NCBI GenBank assembly: GCA_009869945.1
Contig: WIXG01000039.1
Coordinates: 278,719 to 342,718, forward strand
Direction of reading: 5' to 3'
Origin: Mesaphorura yosii
Lineage: Eukaryota; Arthropoda; Collembola; Poduromorpha; Tullbergiidae
Length of the DNA stretch: 64,000 bases
Shown piece by piece: positions 34,243-47,100 of the stretch (the first letter of the stretch is position 1; every line of letters begins with the position of its first letter). The notes beneath the pieces were generated by a model that was not told where the DNA came from, searched no databases, and was given only the letters and a program-made list of their open reading frames with translations. The translations under genes and the position numbers were made by a program.

Positions 34243-37200
34243 CTCGAAAATCTCTCTCGTGTACTTGGACTTCGACGGTCGGCCAGAAAGAAAGTCAAGC
34301 GAATTAATGCATTACAGCAGAACACAAATGCCCGGAAACGATAAACCACTAAAAGTAAGAGAAAAGGAAGTTGTTTTCACTTTGTTGGAGAATGACCTGT
34401 CATGTTTTCTTTTCGCGCAGTAACTACCGCGTTAGGCGTTAACTACATCAAAGATGCTTCAAAGTTATAGGAGCTCAATACTCCATGAGCCATGAGCAAT
34501 AATCTCCCTAAGAACGACTTTAACTCAATCCTAGCAGGGTCCGTCCAGCTCTCAAGCTTTCGGCGCTGTTTGTTCGTAATTTCATGCAAAGACAGCAGCA
34601 GGCATTGTGTCGAATTCAAGTCGTGCGCGTGGCGCGATCACGACTTCATTTTTGAGATGTCCAGCTTGAAAACTCGATGAGAGCCGGTGAGTTTGCTTAA
34701 TGAATTGCATCTGGGTCATTTCACTTGATGAGCGAAAACAATTTGAGTGTCGTGTCATCGTAAAATACGTACAACTCAATTAGTTTCACTAATCTTCCTC
34801 GACAGCGATGAGGACGACTCGTTTGTCGTTTTCGCATTAAATTACCTCGCAACTGATTGGCGACTCTTTTCTGAATAAATTAGCATTATCCTCAATTCGC
34901 ACAGAGTTCAAAGGGCTAGCAGCGGCAGCACAAAGCACCTCAATTGAAATTGCAAATTGTTTCCTAATTATTATTTCAATTCCCAAAGTAGCAATGCAAT
35001 TATTGAAGCCATCAAGTTGGCGCACATCTGCATAAACTACAGACGCGGACATCACATTTTGACAGCGTGCCGTGCCGTATCGTTCCTTGTACCTCTACGA
35101 AGAAGTACGTAATTCAGTAATTGTATTTGATAGCTTTATGCCTGCCGACTGTCTGCGCCTAGCTACAACCATCATTTGGCACAAACTGTTGAAAATTAGC
35201 CCCAAATTGGAGTAGCGACCATTTCGCATCATTTTCTCTACATCTGCGAGATATTTCTTCGTCTTGAGAACGAACCCAAGATAGATACTGCTCAAGAACA
35301 GTTGGTGACTGTAGTGGACGATGGACTTGAATTATCCTTCATTACCCTTCAATTTCACAACGCATGAATTCTTCCCACAGTGATAATGAGCGAGGTGAGT
35401 CGGCGAGTGAGGCATCTTCGCTGTCAACCTCAATTCCAATTCCCCACCGTCGCGCTCACGCTGCCTTTTACGATTGTCGTCAACGATCGAATGACCAAGA
35501 CCAATGAACACTTGACGAGAGTCTCACTCGAAAGCAACCACAATTGACGATTGCATCGTCGAGATTATTATTCCCAGTTCTTCTCGAACTGATTGCGGAC
35601 ATCTGACCATCAAATTAAGATTATTTTGAACAATATTCGGTTTTCAGCCTCCAAACATTGGTCGTTGTGGCCAACTAAGATGTTTTCTGCGCCGCCATTC
35701 TACGAGGAGAATTGAAGCTGAACGTTTAAAGCTCACACCTCATTCATGTGGTTAAGATTTTCAAAATTCTTTCTTTACTTGGTCTCATCATGGTCGCGGT
35801 CACCGCATTTCCAACGAAAACTCGCACATCGCACTCGTATTCGCGTTCGCGCTAATTGAATTGACCTACATAGCAGGTCGACCGGCGTAAAATTTCATTC
35901 ATTCGAGTAAAGAGAGATTGGGGATCATCCTTCGATATTAAAGCCATCAAGGCGGATCATTGCCTTATGAGCATTATGCATTATGAGTATGATTTACGCG
36001 GATGAGTGATCTTATATGGCCACTCCACGACGCGCTACGTCATGTTAAAGCTATCATGCATGATGCACTGCACTCGAAAATATCAATTCAAATCATACTG
36101 CACTGCATTTTTGGTACAAATTAGCGCATCACGCTCGTGATAATTGAGATTATGAGCAGATGAGTTTCTCTCGAGCAAAGAATTAGCCAAAAAGTATTGA
36201 TTTGAGCAAGTACATTGTTTTTGCCCCAATTATGGCCTGGCGCTATGCTTTATGCTCGTTCTGCCCCATTCATTTCGTGTTTCGCGAATTTCGACGTGCA
36301 TTGAAAATGCGAATTTGAGTCATCCGCGTGTAATGGCGATAGTGATAGCGATGGTGATGAGATTCGACACTGTTCATAATCTGCTTTCCATCTCCACGCA
36401 TTGTTTTTGAGGCAGAGGAGATAATAACGTTATTAATCTCTCCCTTCATACCGTGTGCCCGTGTCGAGTTTCACTGAGAATAGCGATGATAAATGATAAA
36501 TTGAACATTGTTGGGAATTCGCGACACTTGCTTGCTATTCGCACTGGTCCATTCGTAACGCAACTCGCACTGCTCTTGTACAAAGGCAAGGCAGTGCAGA
36601 TTCACGGTATTAAAAGTGGAGCATCACATCACAGATAACACCATAGGATAAGCTAACAATAATATTACAACTTCCTCTTATTAGAACCGGAACCAACCAG
36701 CGCTGCAGAGTTTGACAGGTGTATTGACTTCTACTAACTCCGTCGACTCCATAATTCAATTTTCACGACGCCTTGCCTTTTGAAAGGCGCAGCAACAGCG
36801 GAACTGAGCACGGACAACAGAATGACGGCACGTAGCTCAGTTTGGACTCGCTTTCGCTTCACATACGGGACCACATCCAAGAGTTCAACCATCAATCAAC
36901 ACCATCTATAGTTCACTTGGTCTGATTTATGCATAAATCCTAGTAAAAGTCAACGGATTGAGGCTCAGTTGGGGCGAAAGTTCATGACAGTAGTGTAAAA
37001 TATCATTTATCATTACACAGTAGCACAGCAAATTCACATTTTTCGTGAATAACCTTAAATTTTCGAATTAGTAAGATATACACACAAATTAGTAAATTAG
37101 TGACAAATAACTTGCAGCAATCTAATCGAGCTGGTGTGAAAGTTCCGCTCACGCGTGTCGGTTGTCACTGTCGCCGCCGTCATGTGTTGTCAATTGTTCG

Positions 37201-40200
37201 TAAAGTACATGCATTAAGCACATTACATTCACAGCCGATGCGTCATCATCGTCAGTGTCATCACGAATATTGCATTACCCAAATTGATTTTGCATTCATA
37301 ATTCATAATTTATCACAATTTCGACAAGTGGCCTTTCACATACAATACAAGTGCAAAGAATGTAGAAATCTGCAAATAGCAAATGCATTCAGACACGGTG
37401 ATAAAATCAGTTTCAGTTTCAACTGCATCTGCTGATCTGCTCTAGAATGTAGCAGCAGGTTGCATTTCTGTTTTCTCTCGCCGCGCCGCGTCGGCCCTAA
37501 AATTGCACGTTATTATTTTGACCTCATTCTGAGTCGAATCGAGATACGTGGCACTGGCAAGAGATTCGCAAGGGCTTGAGTATAACTTTCAGCCAATTAA
37601 AAGTTAGCAGCCACGGATGTGATTAATTACCGTTGAGATGATTGGTGAAATGAAGTAACTTAATGATCTCGCAGTTAATTAATTACGATAATAGTAATAG
37701 CAGTAATTGTGAGTTTGCAGTTTATTTTCGTCGCAGGCCAAGCACAGCGTGCGAGATCATTTTCAACTAGCTTTTATTTGGCTTTAACTTCGATTACACG
37801 AGAGCTGTATTTTGTGCATTTTGGATCATGTTTGAGAAATGCCATACAGAACTTTCATTTTTCAGCTTAAAAAGACCGCGGATTACAAGATACATAGTCC
37901 AGGCTCGAGGTATCATAAGGTTGACTTTGTTGAAGATATTTGCATTCAAATTTTATTGAAATAATTATTGCATAACAGTGCCATCAGAATTTACATTTGC
38001 ATTTCACATTTTTACACAATAGCAATCAAATAATAATTACACGACTGACAATGCAACGAACGGCAAATGGCGTACGACAATCGACTGCATGAATATTTGC
38101 ATAGATATAAGCTGAAATTACATTACTACTCAATTATCAACATCTCACTTTCATTAGGCGGTCGTCGTGTCGTGACTCTCCTGACGAGGCATGACAAATA
38201 CTCAGCGCCGCAGCTGAAGCCAGGAGTTCCTGAGCGCTGAGCCGCGTCGCGCCGGGCCACACTGCGTGCTGAATTTTTATTCAATAGTTACAATTTACAT
38301 TTTTCACACAATTGTACGTTTGGCAATATTTATCACATACTCGAGACTACGACTCCGACTCCCATCTCCAGCATTCATTTACCATCATGTTTGATTGCAA
38401 TAGCAGGTCTCAGTCGTGAACGTGAAAGTAAAATACTAAATGCGTATTGTGAGTTAATCACAGGCCACGTGCAAGTGCAGTAAAGTAGAGAGTATCGAGG
38501 AGAGGACGTGCCTACTGCAGAGATGAATTTGTAATAAATTTTAGCAATCAGATTAGATTATACGGTGAAGTAATTAAAGCCTTCGTTGCAAATTCGATTT
38601 TATGTTTGTTTCTTCATCGCGATTCGGTCTGCCGTCTGTAATTTGCATTGAAGGATATAATCAGGAAATGCAGCACGTGAAACGCTTAGCAGAAATGACT
38701 TTCCTTGTAAGGCCGACAATTAGCTGGTAGAATTCGTCGAAAAGCGCAGAACGTAAATCTTGTACGTTGCGTCATACTGTAGCACAACTAGAACAGGTGA
38801 AATTGTACACCATAATCATTATCTTCAGCTTTAGCACAAAGCAAGTGTAATTGCAATTGTATATCCCAGGATTTACAACAGTGCATTGCTACAGTGCTAA
38901 TTGCACGGGTCACAATCTGAATGAAATAATTTGTAATGTACACTCCCTGAGTACCAATGATACGAGTACGGTACTAGGAACCATGGTTTGTTCGTCCGTT
39001 TGCAGCGATGGCAATTAATTAACAAAACCTTGCCTTGGTTTGTTGCTAATGCTCCGTGCTCAGGGCACATTACGGACATTACATATGCCATTACGGCCAC
39101 TAGCATAATGTACGTGTTTATGATGCTAACGGTTGACATCTATAAATTCAATTCGATTCCATCAGCGCATGCATGCAAGGCGAAAATGGCATGGGGTTGA
39201 CGCCTGAAATACAGGGATTCACGCGTGACGACCTGAGCCCGACTGACGACACGACACACGATGTTGATGGAGCACGAATGCCTCGTGCATAATTCAAGGC
39301 CAAATTCGAATCTTCTCAGATTACTTCCTGCACCTGCCATACTCGCATGTAATTAGGAAATGAGGAACCATGTAAAAGATGGAAGTGCCAGGGCATGACA
39401 ATTGCGTGCGCCCATTGTTTACCGTTACTACTCACGATACTTGCATAAATTACGGAGTCATAATTTAAGCTCGAATGTGTACACGCCTGTAAGAAGTTGA
39501 ATGAAGACAAGCGACTGGAAAATGAATTGACTCCCAAGCGTACTTCAAAAACGTGGTATTGATGGCGTTGACAATATTGAGTTATTGCTGAGAAATGGCA
39601 AGGCACGATAAAATTTTGACAGTCCTAGGTTTCCTGTTTGAGCGTGTGGAGAACCAACTAAAATTCAGTTAACATAAAAGGTCAATTTATTAATTTTTCA
39701 AAGAAGAATCCTTAATTGTGGGCTTGGCTTTGAAATGAGACGCGGAAAGCGACACAGCCCAACGATTACGATTTAAACGGTACACTTACACGCACGTCGT
39801 CGTATCAAGCATATTTCTGTATTTATTGCGTAAAGTACAGTATTTATTGCTCACATACTTTTTGAGCATAAAACAAGAGGAAAACAATGTAATTATGGAA
39901 GACATTGAGTTGGCAGGAATTGGATGGAAGTTAACAAGCAAACTAATACGGTGTACTGACGCAGAAATTGGCAGCACGTACTTTTGCGGTGTTTCGTAAC
40001 CCAAAAAGGATACTCGTTCGCGCTAACTGTAGTTACTACACGTGCTAAATTCAAATTCCCCGAAATTGAGGAACACTGAGTCCGAGACTGCAAGGACAGG
40101 GTAAATGATCAAACACGCGGTCGATTAATTGTATTGAGAGAGGAAGTTAAGTCTTTTCATGGCTCATCTCCTTGGATCGATCTAAACTTCGATAATTTGT

Positions 40201-40729
40201 TCCTACAGGATGCTGGCGGTCGTCATTGTCGTCGTCGTACCTTGCTGTATGATATCGCTGTCACATCACGAATTCTCGATGATGTAACCATTTACAGCTT
40301 CATTTTCGTGAGTCTCGAACGTGATCTTCAAACCTGAAAAACAACAATGACCGTTTTACGCTTACAAATCGTTTAAGATTCCTGAAACCAATTTTTCTTT
40401 CAAGCATCAAGATTGACGACTTACCGGAAATTTCTCCGTTGCGTTGTCCGTATGCATGCAAATTACGATGGGATTTAGCTTCGGTAAGCAAGCAAAAGTC
40501 ATGACAGGAAACTCCTCATTACGTGCTGGCATTCAAGAATCAAGAGTTAAGACAGGTTTACTTGCTGTGAAGGAGCAGGGTAGGAGGCAGGTGAAAAATA
40601 TTTTCCCAGGCTCCGACCCCACGAGTAAGAATTTGTAATTGTATTTCATTTCAAGTCTTGTCGACGGATTTTGGCTACGACTGCGCTGCGCGTTAAGTGC
40701 ATGAACTCTAAATTGTGTACTGTCACACT

Positions 40730-40758
40730 AAAAGGTAGTACTGCGTGTACTACCTTTT
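40730..40758. repeat. Perfect 12-bp inverted repeat with 5-nt loop
   Basis: AAAAGGTAGTAC is followed by TGCGT and then GTACTACCTTTT, a perfect stem of 12 bp. It is followed by more T residues, so a + strand transcript would resemble a hairpin with a U-run. No gene is next to it. Confidence 0.8.
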
Positions 40759-43521
40759 TTGTAGCAACAATTTGATTAGGGGAGCTGTTTTATTGTTGAC
40801 TGCTACATGCTACAGATTGTTGTTGCAGGTGCTTCTGACTCAAGTGAAGTCCAAGTCCAAATTCAGTTCGACAACGTACGATATTGTTTTATGTAACGTA
40901 CCCAATCACACGCACAATCACTGAAATTGAATAACGGGATTGCCGATTGCCAATTGTGGAATTCTTGGTCTTCATTTATTCTCACGAGTATGAGTCCAAC
41001 TCCTTCTCTGAATTCATTCATGATTGAAAATCTGCATCGCATCACAGTCGCGTCACGTCAGTCGATCAACCAGTCTGCTGGTGCTTGCACTCCCGAGTCC
41101 GAGTCTCAAGACGGTGAAATTGACAGATGGAACTGCTGATTTTCGTATTTTGCAATCAGCAATCGCCAAGAAACGCAAACCTTCTCGTGATTAACTTGAT
41201 TTGAAACTTGATTGGGTTATTAAAATCGAGATCTTATCACGCAACATGTGCGATTGGAGAATCGTCATCTGCTGCTGCGCTGCTGACTAGAAATGTAAAA
41301 TTGAAAGTCGTTGATGTAAAAGAGGAATCGACGTGATAGACGCGATGAATTAAAACAGGTTCCCTCTACTATCATCTGTAAATCAAGGAAAGTCGTACTT
41401 AATTAGGCAACTTTATTAACGGGATTGTTCGCTTGTTAATTCGATTCATTCTCAATCGCTGTCAATGCCAGTGTCAGCCGTATTGCTATTCTGCACTTTG
41501 TGCTTGGTATCACGTCTAGTTCATTACGTTATTGATGTTCTGTCACAAGCGGCAATTGTCAACGTCTCAGTGTCAATGTCACATCATGTCAACTTGTCTG
41601 GCTTCGCTCAATCTCAAATACATTCTTGTCGAGTCAAGTGTCAGTCTCACACGTCACACCAGTTTTAATGCAACATAATGCGCAGTGCGGAAACTTTCTC
41701 AGGCCATGCCATTAAGCGAGTGATTTAATCGTTGTCCAACAAATTGTCAACTCAGGTTTCAATTCTCACGTCAAAAAAACTGCCATGCATTCCCCTGAAA
41801 TTGGATTCAGTCACTCGAGAAATTCAATTAAATTGTGGACCTATGCTCATGCACTCTTTATTCGTTCAGGCACCTTTGTGGAACCACAGATGTTAAACTT
41901 AAGCTACACTGGTAAGCTAGTGCCACAACAATGAACATATTTGCTCGTAATACGTATATGAATAATTGTGTAGCGATACGCATGAACTACCGCACAATCA
42001 AAACTCGGACTAGGCTCAAAGGCAAAGGCATTGATTCAAAAATTCGCAACATTTCATGATTGCTATTTGCTACTTGCCAATGCATTGTACACTGCGATTT
42101 AAATCCTATTAAAGAACTACATACACGATTCTCCGTGCACTGAGCTGCTTTCTTGGTTTCACACAAAAAGAGTGCCAAAAATGTACATCGCATATTGTTA
42201 CCATTGTTGACTTGTTCATGCTTTGCTTTGGGCCGCGCTGTATTCTGCTATTATTTCACATTTTTGGGAATCTCAGCGCAGCACAGATGATCTTCATACT
42301 CATGAAGTCATGAATCATGATGGTAACCCACTAAACCACTTTATACCTGTGATCAAAGGCTTCAAAAGATGAACTGAGCAAGAACAGTTATTTATGTCAT
42401 TATGATATGATATGTGGTGTTGATGTCCGCTCCTGAGCCTGAGCCCAAACGCCAAGCCACCGCGGTTCCGCTTCTGTAACTGTGCAATGCGCTTTATTGT
42501 GTGTCGTGACAATGCATGCAGGGATTTTAAGATGGATTAACGAGATTCTGTTTTAGGGCATTTTAAGACCCAGAGACAAGCACCCAAGCCGTCGAGCATC
42601 AAAACACCAAAAGATTACACGCGAAATCCCAGCGCAGGCTAAAACCGCAGGAAAACGTCAACCAAACACGAGCACACGAGTTTCTAATTTCTCCAACGCG
42701 GATTAAGGAAGATGACAAATTATCTTCTGTGGCGTGGGTGCATGCATTTATCAACGCAATTAATCACTCGTTCTTGGACTGGGACTCAATTCTGGTTGGA
42801 GCTCGAGCTTGCGGTTGTGGAAGATTATGCTCTTAGCTGTAGCAATTTGGCAATGCGTGTGCTTTGATTTAATGTACTTTAGTTCATTGCCTGTTCCACT
42901 TGAATGGTCACAGGAAAAAACATCGAGACTCGAGATGTGTTTCCTGCATGGTACAGTTAAACTGTCGAAAAACAAAAATACGACTGGACTTAATTAAAAT
43001 ACTGAGAAGAAGAAGAAGCAATACGGTAAGAGTGGCCATTCGCCTTGTAGACTGTCAGCGCTGCTGTCCCCTGTCGTTGTTTGCTGTTTTAATTAATGAA
43101 AGAACATGTGGGAGCATAATCTGCTTTTGCTTCTGCTTCCCAAATCCCATCGCACAGCCTGACCGTATCAGTTACAAGATCCAAGACAGGCCAAACCCTT
43201 CATCTTACAATTCAGCCAGAGTATTACATAATCAACGAAGCATGCTATTTACATTTACCTTACCAAGTTTACAACAACAACACCAGCAGCAGCAGAGCAG
43301 TGCTCTTAATCTTTCTATTCTTTCAAGCACCATTGTATGGTAATTTAATACTGCAGCACGATAGAATGGAATAAAATAGAATGCAAATGTAAACAGCAAC
43401 AATGAACGAACGCGAACTCGAACTCGAGGCTTCTACGACCAAACGTAAACGTACCTGTTGCATCGTTTCATGCTTAGTGGCAACTGTGGCTGTTCACTCC
43501 GAAGCCATTGTTGCATTCTGC

Positions 43522-44172
43522 TCAGAGGACGTCGAGTACCTGCTGCAAGAATGGGTGTAATGATAAATGATGATGATAGAGAAAATTTGAAGGTAGGCAA
43601 GAGTTGATCGTGTACTCACATTCATCATCGTACCATTTTGAGTCGAGACGCTGTCTGGTAAATAGCCACCTTCGCTTGGACTCTGACGAACCAACAAACA
43701 GGCAACTCAGCAGTATCATCGCCAGTCTCAAAATTGATCATCTAATTCAAGTTGTGTTAACATAAACTAGAGGACCCACAGCCGGAATCGAGGCAGCTCC
43801 ATTCCGAGAACAAATCGACATCATAAAGCAACATGAACCTTATAACAGATTCGTAGTTTAGGGCAAACTTGAGAGTTTACAAGTGGTGTTTCAGCAGTGT
43901 GCCGTTTTGTGCGTGTGCGTGTGAGATAAGATAACCAACTTCGACGAAACCTTGGTCGTATCGTTGTAATTAGCTTTGAGAACTAATTCCGGATTCCTGG
44001 ATTTGGTCGCCTTTTGATTCTTCTCGCGAAAGGTAAGATCTGAAAAACTCTTTAAAGATGGGGTAATGCTGACGAATAGGTGAGACAAGCTGCTGGCTAT
44101 TTTCACTTCATATCTCCTGTGACTCAAATTGTTAATCAGAATCTCATCTAAAATATTGCAATCAATCTCCAT
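43522..44172 (-). CDS. Candidate three-exon gene of unknown function
   Basis: Exons 44172-43951, 43682-43620 and 43542-43522 join at phase 0 throughout and would encode 101 residues. Support: a real ATG, a TATAAAA 78 nt upstream, a good acceptor (TGTTTGTTGGTTCGTCAG) for exon 2, a GTGAGT donor after it, and an acceptor CATTCTTGCAG for exon 3. The first exon donor (AAG|GTTTCG) is only moderate. The protein (starts MEIDCNILDEILINNLSHRR) has no signal peptide, membrane helix or motif that I recognise. An alternative reading starts at ATG 43719 and gives a signal peptide (MILLSCLFVGSSES) followed by basic sequence over the same exon 2 and 3. Neither is secure. Confidence 0.3.
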
Positions 44173-47100
44173 CTTGGTCTTCTACTTGAAGGCATCCACA
44201 AATCCGCGTCGCCGCTGTCGTTTTCGCGCTGGGATTCACACCTTTGTTCATTTTATAGGACTGATCTTATCTTATTGAAAGTTTACAACGTTTACGCTTG
44301 AGCTTTTGACGCAACCGTGGCTACGCTGTTCACGGATTTTGACCGAATTCCTTAAAAGTCCTCGCGCACAGTGTTATTGGCGTTGGCGCGTCGAGCACGG
44401 CTTTCTAAGCACATTATCGATGTAGAAAGATGAATCTCGAATCTCGCTTATCTGCAATCTACAATCTGCTCAAGCCAAAGACGGCTGGCTGGCCACGCTG
44501 ACGACGCCACTTCGCTAGTAATGAAGAAGGGATTTCTTTTTTGAATTTTAGAAAATTTTACAGCGCAGATGATTATCATACGTTCACACATCGCCATCGC
44601 ACATTGCACACTGAAAGCACGAAGTGTAAGTGATACGATAAGAATAAATTTGGACAAAAACTTGGACAAAGAAAAAATTTCAATTTCATTTTTACTTTTA
44701 CGTCTCGCATTCGCATATCGCATTCGCATTTGTCTTTCTATTTTATGGCACGGCTCGAATCTCGCGAATTATTGTATGTATTTGTAAACTTTGTGATTGT
44801 TGCATTGGATTGGATTGCATTGCACGTTGCAGGTGCAGGCTATAATTAAGCATAATTATGGTGACCTAAAAATCGTAAAATACACCATACGAGTAATATG
44901 AAAGCAAGTTATCAGCACAGCAGGACCAAATTCGCGTTTGCGTATGTCGTGCGTCAAAAATTTATAATTTGCTATAAGAAACTTAAGAAATGTGGACGCG
45001 CGTCTGCGCTTGTTGCGTGGCGTGGACGGTTTCTGTCATTTTGTGCTGTGCCGTGCAGATTTTGACAGTTGACAGTCTTGGTGACAAGTGCGACAGAAAT
45101 TGAACTCAACGCTGGTCTGGGCGCTTTACTGTACGCAAGGAGAGTCGAATTAGTCGTGGACATATGAAATGTGGACTAGTCTTTTAGTCTTAATTCGATC
45201 CACAATTCACACTCACACGTTCTCGAAAGCCCAATTTCATATTTTACAAATGTAGGCTGAACTTAATCGCATATGGTATAGCATTCATTGTTGGAGACAG
45301 AGACTTTTGTTACTTGCATTGCTTGGAGCGGTCGGAATCACGGTTCAACTCCCCACATTCACATCTACATTTTACGATTACGCGTACGCGCAGAGCCGCC
45401 GAGCTGCCGCAGTGTTACATAATTTTCTCAGGTGAACTCTTGTATTAATGATGGCAGTGGTTGTGACTGCCGTGCAATAAAATAAAGCAAGTGCAGGAAT
45501 TTTTATTATTACAATTAACTTGTTTCCATTCCTTGATTTGACTGAGCCGCAATTGCAGTCGCTGAGCGCTTAAAAGTAAAGTAAAAAAAACTGAAAACTC
45601 CAAACTTTTGAGATTTGAGACTTCGCATCACAACCACTGCGAGCTGAAACAATTTATTTTACAATTTTACTGTTTTACGATTCAGATGATAAGTTTGCAC
45701 GAATACGAAAGACACGAATGCAATGCCAAGAACGGCATGCCTCGCCTTATTAAGGCAATGGTGCAACGTAGCAATTTGACTGTGCTTTACTCGCTGCTCG
45801 ACTAACTCGTGAATCGCGATGACCCACACCGACCGACCGACACCACGTCGGTCGGATTACGAAATTCATAATTGAGTTTAAGCTTATACGGTTCGAGTAA
45901 TCAAGTAATCTTATAAATCATTACGGGAATCGTGGCCCAACATGATCTTGAAGTTTTCAGTTCTCGTCCGCCTGCCGCATGAGTACAAAATAGTTTGCAC
46001 TTGAAGCCACTCTTTACTCTTGAAATTAAGATCGAATGTTTTGATAAGGCTTGCGGCTCAAGTTCAATACTCCTTCTCCTTCTAGAACAGGACAGAAAAC
46101 GTCAAACGCAGAAGGCGTTGTTTGGCTTGGTACTTACGGCAGGACTCTGAGCCGAGCACGCTCGACGTGACGTAAATCATGTGCCCTGTGTCAAAACATT
46201 TAATTCAGAATGAAAAATTGAGGCACGCACACGAAACGCGGTAAACAAACAGTGCGTCGAGGCTATAATTTTTATAATCAGTTCCGAATGTCGCTTCTCC
46301 TTCGGCACGGGACGTCGCGGCACGCCATACCATGCCGCTAAAGACCAAGACTATAAGACCATCATTATTACAAGGTAAAAAGCACTTAAGTGAAATGCGT
46401 CCGTAATGAGTTTGAACCTGAACTCGAATGCGAATGCAAACGCAAAGTGCTTCGGAAAAGGAAATCATGCAAGACGGCGAAGACGGCTGCCACTTGAAGA
46501 TGGGAGATTAAAGGATGTGCGTTATTGGAGGACATTGAACACAGAAAATTATTAATAATTCGTATTTTATTGTTGCGCACCAACATACTCGAATTCTTGC
46601 GATTGTTGCGTGTGCGTGGTGTGTTCACAGTAAAATGTTCGCCATGTGATGTCTTCTTCGTCTGTTGTGCCCGTACACGAGTCATTGTTATCATTACTGA
46701 ATTGTTGTGTTCATTTTTCTGCCTTGCGGAGTCGGAGCAATGCTCAGAAATAGAATTATGATTGCAGACTGGGACAGACGACTACAGCGGAAATTCTGGC
46801 ACTGGCAATGCGAGAGCAAGCACAAGCGGCAAGAATGGAGCTCCCACTGCTTCGGACACAGACTGCTTGCTCGCATTATTGCTGTTACGTACTGCGCTGA
46901 TAATGATAATGAGATTTCAAATCTTGCATCTTGCGTCTTACAAACTGCGAACGCAACAATAGCAATGATCTTGCCGCGTACTGATCGGGCGGCCGGAGAC
47001 GGAGAATGTCATTGTTGTGAACCGTTTTCATGTAAAATGAGAACATGCGCGTGAACATGAACATGGGCGCTAACTCGGCGACTGCTGTGCCGAACATTGG

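Larger units (their letters stand above)
33349..43521. other. 10 kb with no recognisable gene
   Basis: The first 0.9 kb is probably the 3' UTR of the intermediate filament gene. Beyond that I found no exon chain; the longest frames (42900-43343, + and 38897-39139, -) lack family features or splice partners. Short palindromes occur (38201-38241, 40730-40758), with many degenerate hexamer repeats. A CAA/CAG-rich run lies near 43275. Confidence 0.45.

Noticed and set aside
38201-38241. 8-bp inverted repeat CTCAGCGC / GCGCTGAG with a 25-nt loop
   Set aside because: Too short a stem for the loop size to stand out from chance.
38897-39139. 80-codon minus ORF with a hydrophobic N-terminus and five cysteines
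   Set aside because: Looks like a secreted Cys-rich peptide, but ORFs this size are expected by chance; no splice or promoter support.
42900-43343. 147-codon + strand ORF
   Set aside because: It opens with a non-ATG codon and is low complexity at its end (Gln run); no homology recognised.
45250-45370. tRNA or tRNA-derived SINE (GGTTCAACTCC B-box-like near 45343, weak A-box upstream)
   Set aside because: The T-stem does not pair and no acceptor stem or anticodon arm could be built.
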